Below, piece after piece: positions 1-6,575 of a stretch of DNA of 64,000 nucleotides (positions are counted from its first letter, which is position 1; every line of letters starts with the position of its first letter). The notes under the pieces were generated by a model, which did no database searches, had not been told where the DNA came from, and was given only the letters and a program-made list of their open reading frames with translations. The stretch is from Lachnospiraceae bacterium (GTDB lineage: Bacteria > Bacillota > Clostridia > Lachnospirales > Lachnospiraceae). Location: NCBI GenBank assembly GCA_015057025.1, contig SVFD01000001.1:434001-498000 (forward strand). Direction: 5' to 3'. The translations under genes were made by a program, and so were the position numbers.

Positions 1-2
1 AT

Positions 3-50
3 CGGGGCAAGGCATTTCGTGCCATAAAGAAACTTATGGAAGAAATGTAG
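3..50 (+). CDS. C-terminal tail of an RdgB/HAM1-type XTP/dITP pyrophosphatase (partial)
   Basis: Only the last 15 codons and a TAG stop are in the window. They read RGKAFRAIKKLMEEM, which resembles the usual end of RdgB (HAM1) nucleotide pyrophosphatases, where a conserved SHRGKA motif precedes the final helix. In Clostridia rdgB often sits directly upstream of a YfcE-type phosphoesterase, and that is the next gene here, 52 bp downstream. The call rests on a short tail plus neighbourhood, so it is a reasonable guess and not a firm identification. Confidence 0.5.
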   Translation, partial: RGKAFRAIKKLMEEM

Positions 51-102
51 AAGAGAAAATATACTAATATAAAGATGATTATTTGATATAAAAGGTGTAG
101 TA

Positions 103-594
103 GTGAAAATATTAATTTGTAGCGATACCCATCGGGTCAATGACAATTTTTATAAGGTTTTGGAAGATGTTTCACCGGTGGATTTGATTATTCACTGCGG
201 TGATGCAGAAGGAACCGAGTGTGAAATGGAAGCAATTGCAGGCTGTGATTTCGAAGTTGTTAGCGGAAATAATGACTTTTTTACCATTTTACCCAAGGAA
301 CGGATTCTGGATATAAAAGGAAATAAAATTCTGGTTACCCATGGGCATTATTACAGCGTGTCTGCAGGATATGAGCGTTTGGCGGAAGAAGCTGCGGCAA
401 GAGGATGTAATATGGCTTTCTTTGGGCATACTCATTTGCCTTATATGGGTGAGATGAACGGTGTTTTCCTTGTAAATCCCGGAAGTTTAACTTATCCGAG
501 GCAGTTTGGACGTGTGCCGACCTATGTGATTATGGAAGTGGATGAGCAGGGGGAGGCGCATTTTACACAGTGCAGTTTGGCAAAAGAGGAATAG
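103..594 (+). CDS. YfcE/MJ0936-family metallophosphoesterase
   Basis: A 163-residue single-domain calcineurin-like phosphoesterase, probably cytosolic, hydrolysing phosphodiester or phosphomonoester bonds with a two-metal centre. The metal-binding motifs are in order: SDTH (D8, H10), HCGD, GNND, THGH and GHTH. Length fits the MJ0936/YfcE family (about 160-185 residues). The start is GTG at 103, with a GGTG-type ribosome binding site about 8 bases upstream; MKILICSDTH is the canonical family N-terminus. It probably shares a transcript with the upstream rdgB-like gene. The physiological substrate of this family is not settled. A paralogue lies at 55916-56461. Confidence 0.85.
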   Translation: MKILICSDTHRVNDNFYKVLEDVSPVDLIIHCGDAEGTECEMEAIAGCDFEVVSGNNDFFTILPKERILDIKGNKILVTHGHYYSVSAGYERLAEEAAARGCNMAFFGHTHLPYMGEMNGVFLVNPGSLTYPRQFGRVPTYVIMEVDEQGEAHFTQCSLAKEE

Positions 595-647
595 AGGTTA
601 GAGTAGGCGCGGATGCGTAATCGTGTTGGTTACAGGAGAATATAGAT

Positions 648-1478
648 ATGAATGAACTGTATAAGGAAGTTAGGGAAATTATAAATTTTGAACTTGATAA
701 GGCGGAGGAAGGGCGTACCCACAAATATTGTAAAAATCTTCGCATAATAGGTGGTGTATTAACGGCATTAATCGTTGTGGCAGGCATTTTGGGAATATAT
801 TGTGTTTATGCTGACATTCATTGGGGATTCTATGCGTTTTTGGCATTTACACTTCTTAGTGTTGTGTTGTTTAAGGTTTATCAAACGAAAAATATTACGC
901 GTTTGACGCAACTGGCTAATGATGACTGTTGTGTCATTAAGCCATTGACTGCCTATGTTGTTATGTTACAGTATTCTCGTCGTGCGAAAAATTGTGATGC
1001 TGTATTGCAATGTATCGGAAGTATGCTTTTTTATATGGGTAAATTTAAGGAATGCAAGGCTGTTGCCGGCTTGTTGGAGAAATATTCTGACACGATTGTT
1101 GGGAAATCATATCGATATTCTCTTTTGGCTATGGTTGCATTGGTTGAAAAAGACAGAGAAACAGTAAAAACTTGCATTGAAGAAATTGAGACACTTGTGT
1201 CACAAACCCCGGCGCAATATGTGAGAGAGGCATTTCGCATTATTTCAAAGTATCCGGAGATTTTGGAAGCTGAAGAAAGCGGCGATTATGCTAAAATGAT
1301 AGAGCTGTTGGAATTAGATGATGCAAAAACGTTTACTCTTAAAAAGATTAGTGCCAATTATCGCTTATATAAGGTGGCAATAGTGGCCGGTTTAAAGGAA
1401 GAAGCTTCAAAACACCGCGCTTATGTAGTTGAAAAGGGTGGGGATACCTTTTATAAAAAGGAATTGGAGAGCTGTTAA
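648..1478 (+). CDS. Membrane protein with cytosolic helical C-terminal domain, unknown function
   Basis: A 276-residue protein I cannot place in a named family. Residues about 35-57 and 59-78 are two closely spaced hydrophobic segments, forming a membrane hairpin after a short charged N-terminus. The remaining roughly 195 residues are helical and soluble-looking. They are rich in paired amphipathic helices spaced like TPR-type repeats, which suggests a cytosolic protein-interaction domain. It lies 54 bp after the phosphoesterase on the same strand and may be co-transcribed with it. The start ATG at 648 follows an AGGAG-like sequence at about 635. Function unknown. Confidence 0.6.
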   Translation: MNELYKEVREIINFELDKAEEGRTHKYCKNLRIIGGVLTALIVVAGILGIYCVYADIHWGFYAFLAFTLLSVVLFKVYQTKNITRLTQLANDDCCVIKPLTAYVVMLQYSRRAKNCDAVLQCIGSMLFYMGKFKECKAVAGLLEKYSDTIVGKSYRYSLLAMVALVEKDRETVKTCIEEIETLVSQTPAQYVREAFRIISKYPEILEAEESGDYAKMIELLELDDAKTFTLKKISANYRLYKVAIVAGLKEEASKHRAYVVEKGGDTFYKKELESC

Positions 1479-1510
1479 TTAGCTTATTTTAAAAAAATTA
1501 AAAAAAGATG

Positions 1511-1539
1511 TTGACAATTCCTGAAACATTTCATATAAT
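1511..1539 (+). promoter_or_regulatory. Sigma-A promoter of the tRNA unit
   Basis: TTGACA at 1511-1516 and TATAAT at 1534-1539 are separated by 17 bases, an exact match to the vegetative consensus. Transcription would start near 1546, about 36 bases before the tRNA-Pro gene, as expected for a stable-RNA promoter. Confidence 0.85.
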
Positions 1540-1581
1540 AACACTTGCGTCACGACGAAACGCACTGGTCGATACAGACTG

Positions 1582-1655
1582 CGGGGTGTGGCTCAGTTTG
1601 GTAGAGCACCTGGTTTGGGACCAGGGGGTCGCAGGTTCGAATCCTGTCACCCCGA
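1582..1655 (+). tRNA. tRNA-Pro (anticodon TGG)
   Basis: A 74-nt cloverleaf. The acceptor arm CGGGGTG (1582-1588) pairs with CACCCCG (1648-1654) and the discriminator is A1655. The anticodon stem is CCTGG/CCAGG with loop TTTGGGA, giving anticodon TGG at 1616-1618. The T-arm carries GGTTCGAATCC. The 3' CCA is not encoded. Confidence 0.95.
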
Positions 1656-1677
1656 TTGCAATTTTATAATTTTACAT

Positions 1678-1748
1678 GCGGGTGTAGTTCAATGGTAGAA
1701 CATCAGCCTTCCAAGCTGAATACGTGGGTTCGATTCCCATCACCCGCT
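1678..1748 (+). tRNA. tRNA-Gly (anticodon TCC)
   Basis: A 71-nt cloverleaf. The acceptor arm GCGGGTG pairs with CACCCGC (1741-1747) and the discriminator is T1748. The anticodon stem TCAGC/GCTGA encloses loop CTTCCAA, giving anticodon TCC at 1710-1712. The T-arm contains GGTTCGATTCC. CCA is not encoded. It is 22 bp after tRNA-Pro, in the same transcript. Confidence 0.95.
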
Positions 1749-1760
1749 TTTGTTATGCGA

Positions 1761-1789
1761 AAAAACTCAAGCCTAGCTTGAGTTTTTTT
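1761..1789 (+). terminator. Intrinsic terminator of the tRNA unit
   Basis: AAACTCAAGC and GCTTGAGTTT form a perfect stem around a very short loop (CTA overlaps the stem base), followed by a run of T residues at 1783-1789. Confidence 0.85.
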
Positions 1790-1797
1790 CATAACAA

Positions 1798-1898
1798 GCG
1801 GAAGCGTAAACCGCCCCCGGGATTCGGTCTAAGCTTCGCTTCGGTCGGCGCTAAGCCGAGGTCCACTGTACCTCGAGCGCCCCATCCCCCGTTTTTTT
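1798..1898 (+). other. GC-rich structured element downstream of the tRNAs
   Basis: This stretch is much more GC-rich than its surroundings and has no open frame of note. Its strongest fold is a two-part hairpin: GGCGCT (1847-1852) with AGCGCC (1876-1881), and CGAGGT (1857-1862) with ACCTCG (1870-1875), with a 4-nt bulge AAGC and a 7-nt loop. GGGAT (1819-1823) can pair with ATCCC (1884-1888) to close it, and GCGG/CCGC (1798-1801/1811-1814) makes a small outer hairpin. A T-run at about 1892-1898 ends the unit. It may be a second terminator, a processed RNA or a repetitive extragenic element; I cannot tell which. Confidence 0.4.
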
Positions 1899-1950
1899 AT
1901 TAAAATTAAAAAGGGACTAAAATATCAAGTAGAGTATCTGCTTATTCTTC

Positions 1951-1979
1951 TTGACAACCCAAGGAAACAGATTGACAAT
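1951..1979 (+). promoter_or_regulatory. Candidate promoter for the TSUP fusion gene
   Basis: TTGACA at 1951-1956 and GACAAT at 1974-1979 are 17 bases apart, which would put the start site about 28 bases upstream of the ATG. A second TTGACA at 1972-1977 with TATAAA at 1994-1999 is also present, but it would start transcription inside the ribosome binding site, so it is less likely to serve this gene. Confidence 0.4.
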
Positions 1980-2013
1980 AAATATACAAGATATATAAAT
2001 AAAGGAGCATTCT

Positions 2014-3540
2014 ATGGAATACCTCGTCGTCATCATAGCATCTATACTTGCCGGTGTGGGCACCGGACTTGTGGGACTGTCAGCTGCTACGGCTATGGTT
2101 CCGCTTTTAATTGTTTTATGCCCGACCTTTCGAGGAGAACATGGTGCATATATGGCAACTGCCATTGCATTGGCAAGTGATATTCTTGGTTCGGCAGTAA
2201 CTACGGGGATATATGCGAAAAATAAAAAGATTGATTTAAAACACGGTTGGATTATGACCGCTTGTATTATTTCCATGTGCGCAGTGGGGTCTGTTGCGGC
2301 TTTTTTTACACATCAGCAGGTACTGGGCGGATTTTCCTTGTTTTTATGCGTTGCAATCGGTATTCGATTTCTTGTGAAGCCGGATTCTAAGAAAAAGGAA
2401 TCCGTTTCTGCTTTGCATAAGCTGACCATAAAAGAGATTGCAGTTTCTTTGTTTTTTGGTTTAACTATAGGATTTGGCACCGGCTTTTTTGGCTCCGGTG
2501 GCGGAATGATGATGTTAATTGTTTTTACTGCTTTTTTAGGATATGATCGTAAAACTGCAGTGGGTACTTCTACTTTTATTATGACATTTACGGCACTAAT
2601 TGCTTCTGTAAGTCATATTCTGATAGAACCTGCAATTATATTGGAATGTTGGGATTATTTATTAATTGCAATTGTAACTGCTACTGTTTTTTCCATGCTT
2701 AGTGCGCAGTTTGCAAATAAAGTAAATGGTAAGCTTGTTGGAATCGTGACCGGAGTGATTCTTCTGGCGCTGGGGCTTACAATGATTACTTTGAATTACA
2801 GGAATATAATTTTGGAAAATATAGATGTAGTACTGCTTTCGGAATTTGGACGGGTATTTGGTCTGTTTATTGCCATTATTGTTGCGGCAGCGTCTGTTTT
2901 AATCATTATCCGCTATACAACCAAGGTGCCGGGATATGTATTTCGCAAGCTGTTGCATATTGTAGCTATGCTGGCAATTTTTCCTCTTCTTTTTTTGACA
3001 GATATTTGGTGGATGGCCGTGGCTGTGGATGTTGCTTTTTTAATTTTGGTGATTATTGCGTTACAGCTTGTGGAAAAGTGTAAGTTTTATGATGGACTGT
3101 TTCAGCAGAAGGGCAAACATGAAGTTATTATCAGTTTTATATGTCTGTTTTCGATGATAGGAGTTTTTATTGCGCTCTGTTGGGGGCTTCTTGGCCCTGA
3201 GTATAAATATATGGCGGCGACTGCAATGATGGCGTGGGGACCCGGCGACGGTTTGGCTGCAATTGTGGGTATTACCTGGGGTAAAAAGAAGCTGACCGGT
3301 AAAATGATAGAAGGCACCAAAACTGTGGAAGGTACGGTTGCCATGGGTGTTACTTCTTTGGTATGTACAGCATTGACACTTATATTTATGAGCAATTTAA
3401 GGTGGTATGTAATCCTTCCCACGGCACTTGTTGTAGGTGTGATTGCGGCTTTTACGGAGTTGTTTACCAAGAAAGGGTGGGACACGATTACCGTGCCTGT
3501 GGTTTCGCTTGTGGTGTTATTGGTTGTAGGACTGTTATAA
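2014..3540 (+). CDS. TSUP (TauE/SafE) permease fused to a dolichol/phytol-kinase-like domain
   Basis: A 508-residue integral membrane protein with two recognisable halves. Residues 1 to about 260 look like a sulfite-exporter TauE/SafE (TSUP) permease: repeated glycine-rich hydrophobic helices, including a TGLVGLSAATA segment near the start and GFGTGFFGSGGGMMM in the second repeat. Residues about 285-508 look like the polytopic CTP-dependent kinase family that includes dolichol kinase, DGK1 and phytol kinase. Signatures are FRKLLHI near the domain start, then PGDGLAAIVG (G411-D412-G413) and GTKTVEGT, which match that family's nucleotide-binding region. TSUP proteins normally stop at about 250-300 residues, so the fusion is odd. 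The ATG follows AAAGGAG. Substrate of either half is unknown; a link between anion export and lipid-alcohol phosphorylation is only a guess. Confidence 0.7.
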   Translation: MEYLVVIIASILAGVGTGLVGLSAATAMVPLLIVLCPTFRGEHGAYMATAIALASDILGSAVTTGIYAKNKKIDLKHGWIMTACIISMCAVGSVAAFFTHQQVLGGFSLFLCVAIGIRFLVKPDSKKKESVSALHKLTIKEIAVSLFFGLTIGFGTGFFGSGGGMMMLIVFTAFLGYDRKTAVGTSTFIMTFTALIASVSHILIEPAIILECWDYLLIAIVTATVFSMLSAQFANKVNGKLVGIVTGVILLALGLTMITLNYRNIILENIDVVLLSEFGRVFGLFIAIIVAAASVLIIIRYTTKVPGYVFRKLLHIVAMLAIFPLLFLTDIWWMAVAVDVAFLILVIIALQLVEKCKFYDGLFQQKGKHEVIISFICLFSMIGVFIALCWGLLGPEYKYMAATAMMAWGPGDGLAAIVGITWGKKKLTGKMIEGTKTVEGTVAMGVTSLVCTALTLIFMSNLRWYVILPTALVVGVIAAFTELFTKKGWDTITVPVVSLVVLLVVGLL

Positions 3541-3561
3541 GGAACGATTTCTGACTGATAA

Positions 3562-3598
3562 ATCCCCTCCTTGTCGGGCATCCGATAAGGAGGGGATA
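3562..3598. terminator. Hairpin between convergent genes
   Basis: ATCCCCTCCTTGTCGG pairs with CCGATAAGGAGGGGAT across a short loop, with one G-U wobble. It lies between the stop of the TSUP fusion and the stop of the convergent lipoprotein gene, so it may terminate both. There is no clear T-run on either side. Confidence 0.6.
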
Positions 3599-3633
3599 TT
3601 CATGTACTGTATGATATAGATATTAAGACGGCA

Positions 3634-4560
3634 CTATCTTTCTGTCGATTCGGTTGCTGCGTTTATAACCTCTTCGGGTATGATAACTTCTGCATATTCC
3701 GTACTGGTAACTTGCAGGGAAATTGTCATTTCAAAACCGACTGCTTCTGCTTCGTCGTTAGTGGCGCCATATGTGATTTCTATAGAAGAAAGCTGTTGGG
3801 TCTCTTTATCAATTGTATATAGTGCGTTAACTTGTGTACCGTCTTCTATATTACTTTCTGTTGTCAGTGCATTAATGTTGCCGCTGACATTTTCGTATGA
3901 AAGTGTACCGCTGATTACGTATGTGGTATCGGTTTCTTCAATTATTTTTAAATCTGTAACATTCTCATAATAATTTGAGAGTTCAGAGTTGTTTTGTACA
4001 TCATCTTTTAACCAATTATCAGTAAAAGGTACCGCAGTGTAAGAAGTATAACCGTCTTCATCCGTTACGGTATAGACAATGGTTTCCTGCTCGGTTACGG
4101 TTCCGAAAGCGGTAGTGGTGGTTGTGCCTTGACCTACATAGGTTCCGTTAACAGCATCCACAGTATTTTCCGTGCGTTGTACAATTTCTATAGAGGTTGA
4201 AACATCGCCAAATAATCCGCTCAAATCGGACCCCATATCGCCCAAGAGTTCAGAACCCATATCCATTACAATTTTAATTTCGCAATCATATGAATAAGAA
4301 GTCAGGCTATTAACGGCAGTGTCCAAAAGCGTTTTTGCTTCATCATCACTTTCAGCAGATGCATCCTCATCTGACATAGGTTCTTCGGTTTCACTTACTG
4401 TTTCTGATACCGAAGGCTCTTGTTCTTCAGAAGGATTTTCAATGACGATTTCAGCACTTTCCGATTCCGGAAGTAATGCACCGAGTTTGTTTAAATTACA
4501 GCCAACCAAAGTGCTGATACACAACAAACTCAGAAAAACTAAAATAAATTTTGATTTCAT
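3634..4560 (-). CDS. Secreted lipoprotein, unknown function
   Basis: A 308-residue protein with a lipoprotein signal peptide: MKSK, a hydrophobic core and the lipobox LVGC (cysteine 21), so it should be diacylated and anchored on the outer face of the membrane. Residues about 30-75 are an acidic, Ser/Glu/Pro-rich linker. The remaining part has alternating beta-strand character with many Thr and Tyr residues, in the style of lipid- or peptide-binding LppX/LolA-like folds or DUF6612-type lipoproteins, but I see no decisive motif. It is monocistronic, with its own promoter (4593-4621). The start ATG has AAAGGAG 9 bases upstream. Confidence 0.75.
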   Translation of the reverse strand: MKSKFILVFLSLLCISTLVGCNLNKLGALLPESESAEIVIENPSEEQEPSVSETVSETEEPMSDEDASAESDDEAKTLLDTAVNSLTSYSYDCEIKIVMDMGSELLGDMGSDLSGLFGDVSTSIEIVQRTENTVDAVNGTYVGQGTTTTTAFGTVTEQETIVYTVTDEDGYTSYTAVPFTDNWLKDDVQNNSELSNYYENVTDLKIIEETDTTYVISGTLSYENVSGNINALTTESNIEDGTQVNALYTIDKETQQLSSIEITYGATNDEAEAVGFEMTISLQVTSTEYAEVIIPEEVINAATESTER

Positions 4561-4592
4561 AAAAATAGTTCTCCTTTTACAATTTGAACCTA

Positions 4593-4621
4593 ATTATAGA
4601 ATATTACATTATAAATGACAA
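4593..4621 (-). promoter_or_regulatory. Promoter of the lipoprotein gene
   Basis: On the minus strand, TTGTCA (4621-4616) and TATAAT (4598-4593) are spaced by 17 bases. The start site would be about 25 bases upstream of the ATG at 4560. Confidence 0.7.
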
Positions 4622-4644
4622 GAATGCAAAATTTATTTAGTGCC

Positions 4645-4692
4645 AAATTGTCACAAAATCCCTAAAAACTCTTCCAATTTGTGCGACAATTT
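4645..4692. promoter_or_regulatory. Imperfect inverted repeat upstream of the metallo-beta-lactamase gene
   Basis: AAATTGTCACAAA (4645-4657) is mirrored by TTTGTGCGACAATTT (4678-4692), apart from two extra bases in the right arm. It lies in the space between the divergent lipoprotein and nuclease genes, just before an AT-rich TACAAT (4695-4700). It may be an operator or simply a hairpin. Confidence 0.3.
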
Positions 4693-4734
4693 GATACAAT
4701 ATTAACATGTATTGGAAACAGGGGAGGGACTTAC

Positions 4735-6339
4735 ATGAAACTTACTTTTGTGGGCGCTACACATGAGGTTACGGGTAGTTGCCATTATCTGCATGCCTGC
4801 GGTAAACATATCCTTGTGGACTGTGGTATGGAACAGGGTGTCAATGTATACGAGAACGTTGAAATTCCCGTAGAACCGGCGTTAATTGATTATGTTTTAC
4901 TGACACATGCACATGTTGACCACTCTGGTCATCTGCCTCTTTTATATGCTAGAGGCTTCCGCGGACAGGTAATTACTACAGATGCAACTGCAGATTTGTG
5001 CAGTATTATGTTACGTGACTGCGCGCATATCCAGATGCAGGAAGCAGAGTGGAAGAGCCGTAAGGCAAAACGTCATTCCAATCAGGAGAAGCCGGAACCG
5101 CTTTATACCATGGAAGATGCTGACGGCATTATCAAAAGAATCATTCCCTATCATTATGATAAAAAATTTGAATTGTGTCCCGGTATTGAAATTCGTTTTA
5201 CCGATGTGGGACATCTGCTTGGTTCAGCCAGCATAGAAGTATGGATTTGTGAGAACGGTGTTAATAAGAAGATTGTATTCTCCGGTGATATCGGTAATAC
5301 GGACCAGCCTTTATTACGTGATCCTCAGTTTATTAAGGAAGCGGATTATGTGGTTATGGAATCTACATATGGTACCCGTATTCATTCCAATGAAAAGCCG
5401 GATTACGTTGGTGAGTTGACACAGATTTTGCAGGAAACCTTTGACAGAGGCGGTAATGTAGTCATTCCTTCTTTTGCAGTGGGAAGAACTCAGGAAATGC
5501 TTTATTTCCTAAGACAAATCAAGAATCAGGGTCTTGTAAAAGGACATGAGAATTTCAAGGTATTTGTGGATAGCCCATTGGCGGTGGAAGCAACAGGTAT
5601 TTTCCAGCAGAATGTACAGTATTGTTATGATGAAGAAGCCCTTGCCCTTGTTAAAGCAGGTATTAACCCTATTGCATTCCCCGGTTTGAATCTTTCCATT
5701 ACCAGTGAAGAATCCAAGGCAATTAACTTTGATGATGACCCGAAGGTTATCCTTTCGGCATCCGGTATGTGTGAAGCCGGTCGTATCCGTCATCACTTAA
5801 AACATAACTTATGGCGTCCGGAATCTACGATTCTCTTCGTTGGCTATCAGTCAGTGGGAACTTTGGGACGAATTCTTGTAGAAGGTGTGGATGAAGTAAG
5901 GCTCTTTGGTGAACCCATTGAAGTGCGTGCACAGATTCGTGTACTTGCCGGTATGAGCGGTCATGCGGATAAGAACGGTTTGATTCAGTGGCTACAGGCT
6001 ATTGAAACCAAGCCGGAGCGTGTATTTATTGTACATGGCGAAGATATGACCTGTAACGCTTTTACGGATTGTTTAAGACATGAATACGGCTACAATGCAT
6101 ATGCACCTTTTAGCGGCACCAGAGTAAACCTTGTGACCAATGAAATTGAGTACGAGGCATATCCCGTACCTGTCAAGAAGAAAGAAACTCAGAAGAGAGT
6201 TACCGAAGTATTTGCCCGTCTTCTTGCGGCCGGAAATCGTTTGCTTGCGGTTATTGCCAAGAACGAAGGTGGAGCAAACAAAGATTTGGCGAAGTTTGCT
6301 GACCAGATTAATTCTTTGTGTGATAAGTGGGATAGATAA
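4735..6339 (+). CDS. Beta-CASP metallo-beta-lactamase RNA-processing-type hydrolase
   Basis: A 534-residue protein of the zinc-dependent MBL/beta-CASP superfamily (relatives of CPSF-73/Ysh1-type ribonucleases), expected to cut RNA endonucleolytically or exonucleolytically in the cytosol. The N-terminal zinc motif HAHVDH is at H58, H60, D62 and H63, followed by GDIGN. The beta-CASP region contains PSFAVGRTQE and SASGMCEAGRIRHHL. The C-terminal RNA-specificity region contains MSGHAD and VHGED. I chose ATG 4735 because it gives the standard MKLTFVGA N-terminus and follows GGGGAGGG at 4721-4728. The last 50 residues are a basic/helical extension. It is a single gene ended by a terminator at about 6410. 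The family fits well; the RNA target is unknown. Confidence 0.88.
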   Translation: MKLTFVGATHEVTGSCHYLHACGKHILVDCGMEQGVNVYENVEIPVEPALIDYVLLTHAHVDHSGHLPLLYARGFRGQVITTDATADLCSIMLRDCAHIQMQEAEWKSRKAKRHSNQEKPEPLYTMEDADGIIKRIIPYHYDKKFELCPGIEIRFTDVGHLLGSASIEVWICENGVNKKIVFSGDIGNTDQPLLRDPQFIKEADYVVMESTYGTRIHSNEKPDYVGELTQILQETFDRGGNVVIPSFAVGRTQEMLYFLRQIKNQGLVKGHENFKVFVDSPLAVEATGIFQQNVQYCYDEEALALVKAGINPIAFPGLNLSITSEESKAINFDDDPKVILSASGMCEAGRIRHHLKHNLWRPESTILFVGYQSVGTLGRILVEGVDEVRLFGEPIEVRAQIRVLAGMSGHADKNGLIQWLQAIETKPERVFIVHGEDMTCNAFTDCLRHEYGYNAYAPFSGTRVNLVTNEIEYEAYPVPVKKKETQKRVTEVFARLLAAGNRLLAVIAKNEGGANKDLAKFADQINSLCDKWDR

Positions 6340-6409
6340 AAGAAATTAAAGATATTCGCAGGGATATTTTAAATTTTATATACTTTTTAATAATTATATT
6401 TCATAAAAG

Positions 6410-6443
6410 ATACAGCTGTCATAAACGATGGCTGTATTTTTTG
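6410..6443 (+). terminator. Intrinsic terminator after the nuclease gene
   Basis: ATACAGC (6410-6416) pairs with GCTGTAT (6431-6437), followed by TTTTTT. Confidence 0.7.
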
Positions 6444-6575
6444 TGCAAAAATACAAAAAACAAAAGTCCTGATTTGTTTAAAAGGACGAAAAAAGAAATA
6501 AAAAGTATAAAAATGTAACATTTGCGTACTTTTTTTCGTTTGATTTGAAAACAAATAAAAAAAGGAGCGTCAATT

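Noticed and set aside
4681-4734. An earlier GTG start for the metallo-beta-lactamase gene
   Set aside because: It adds 18 residues without family similarity and lies upstream of the GGGGAGGG ribosome binding site that serves ATG 4735.
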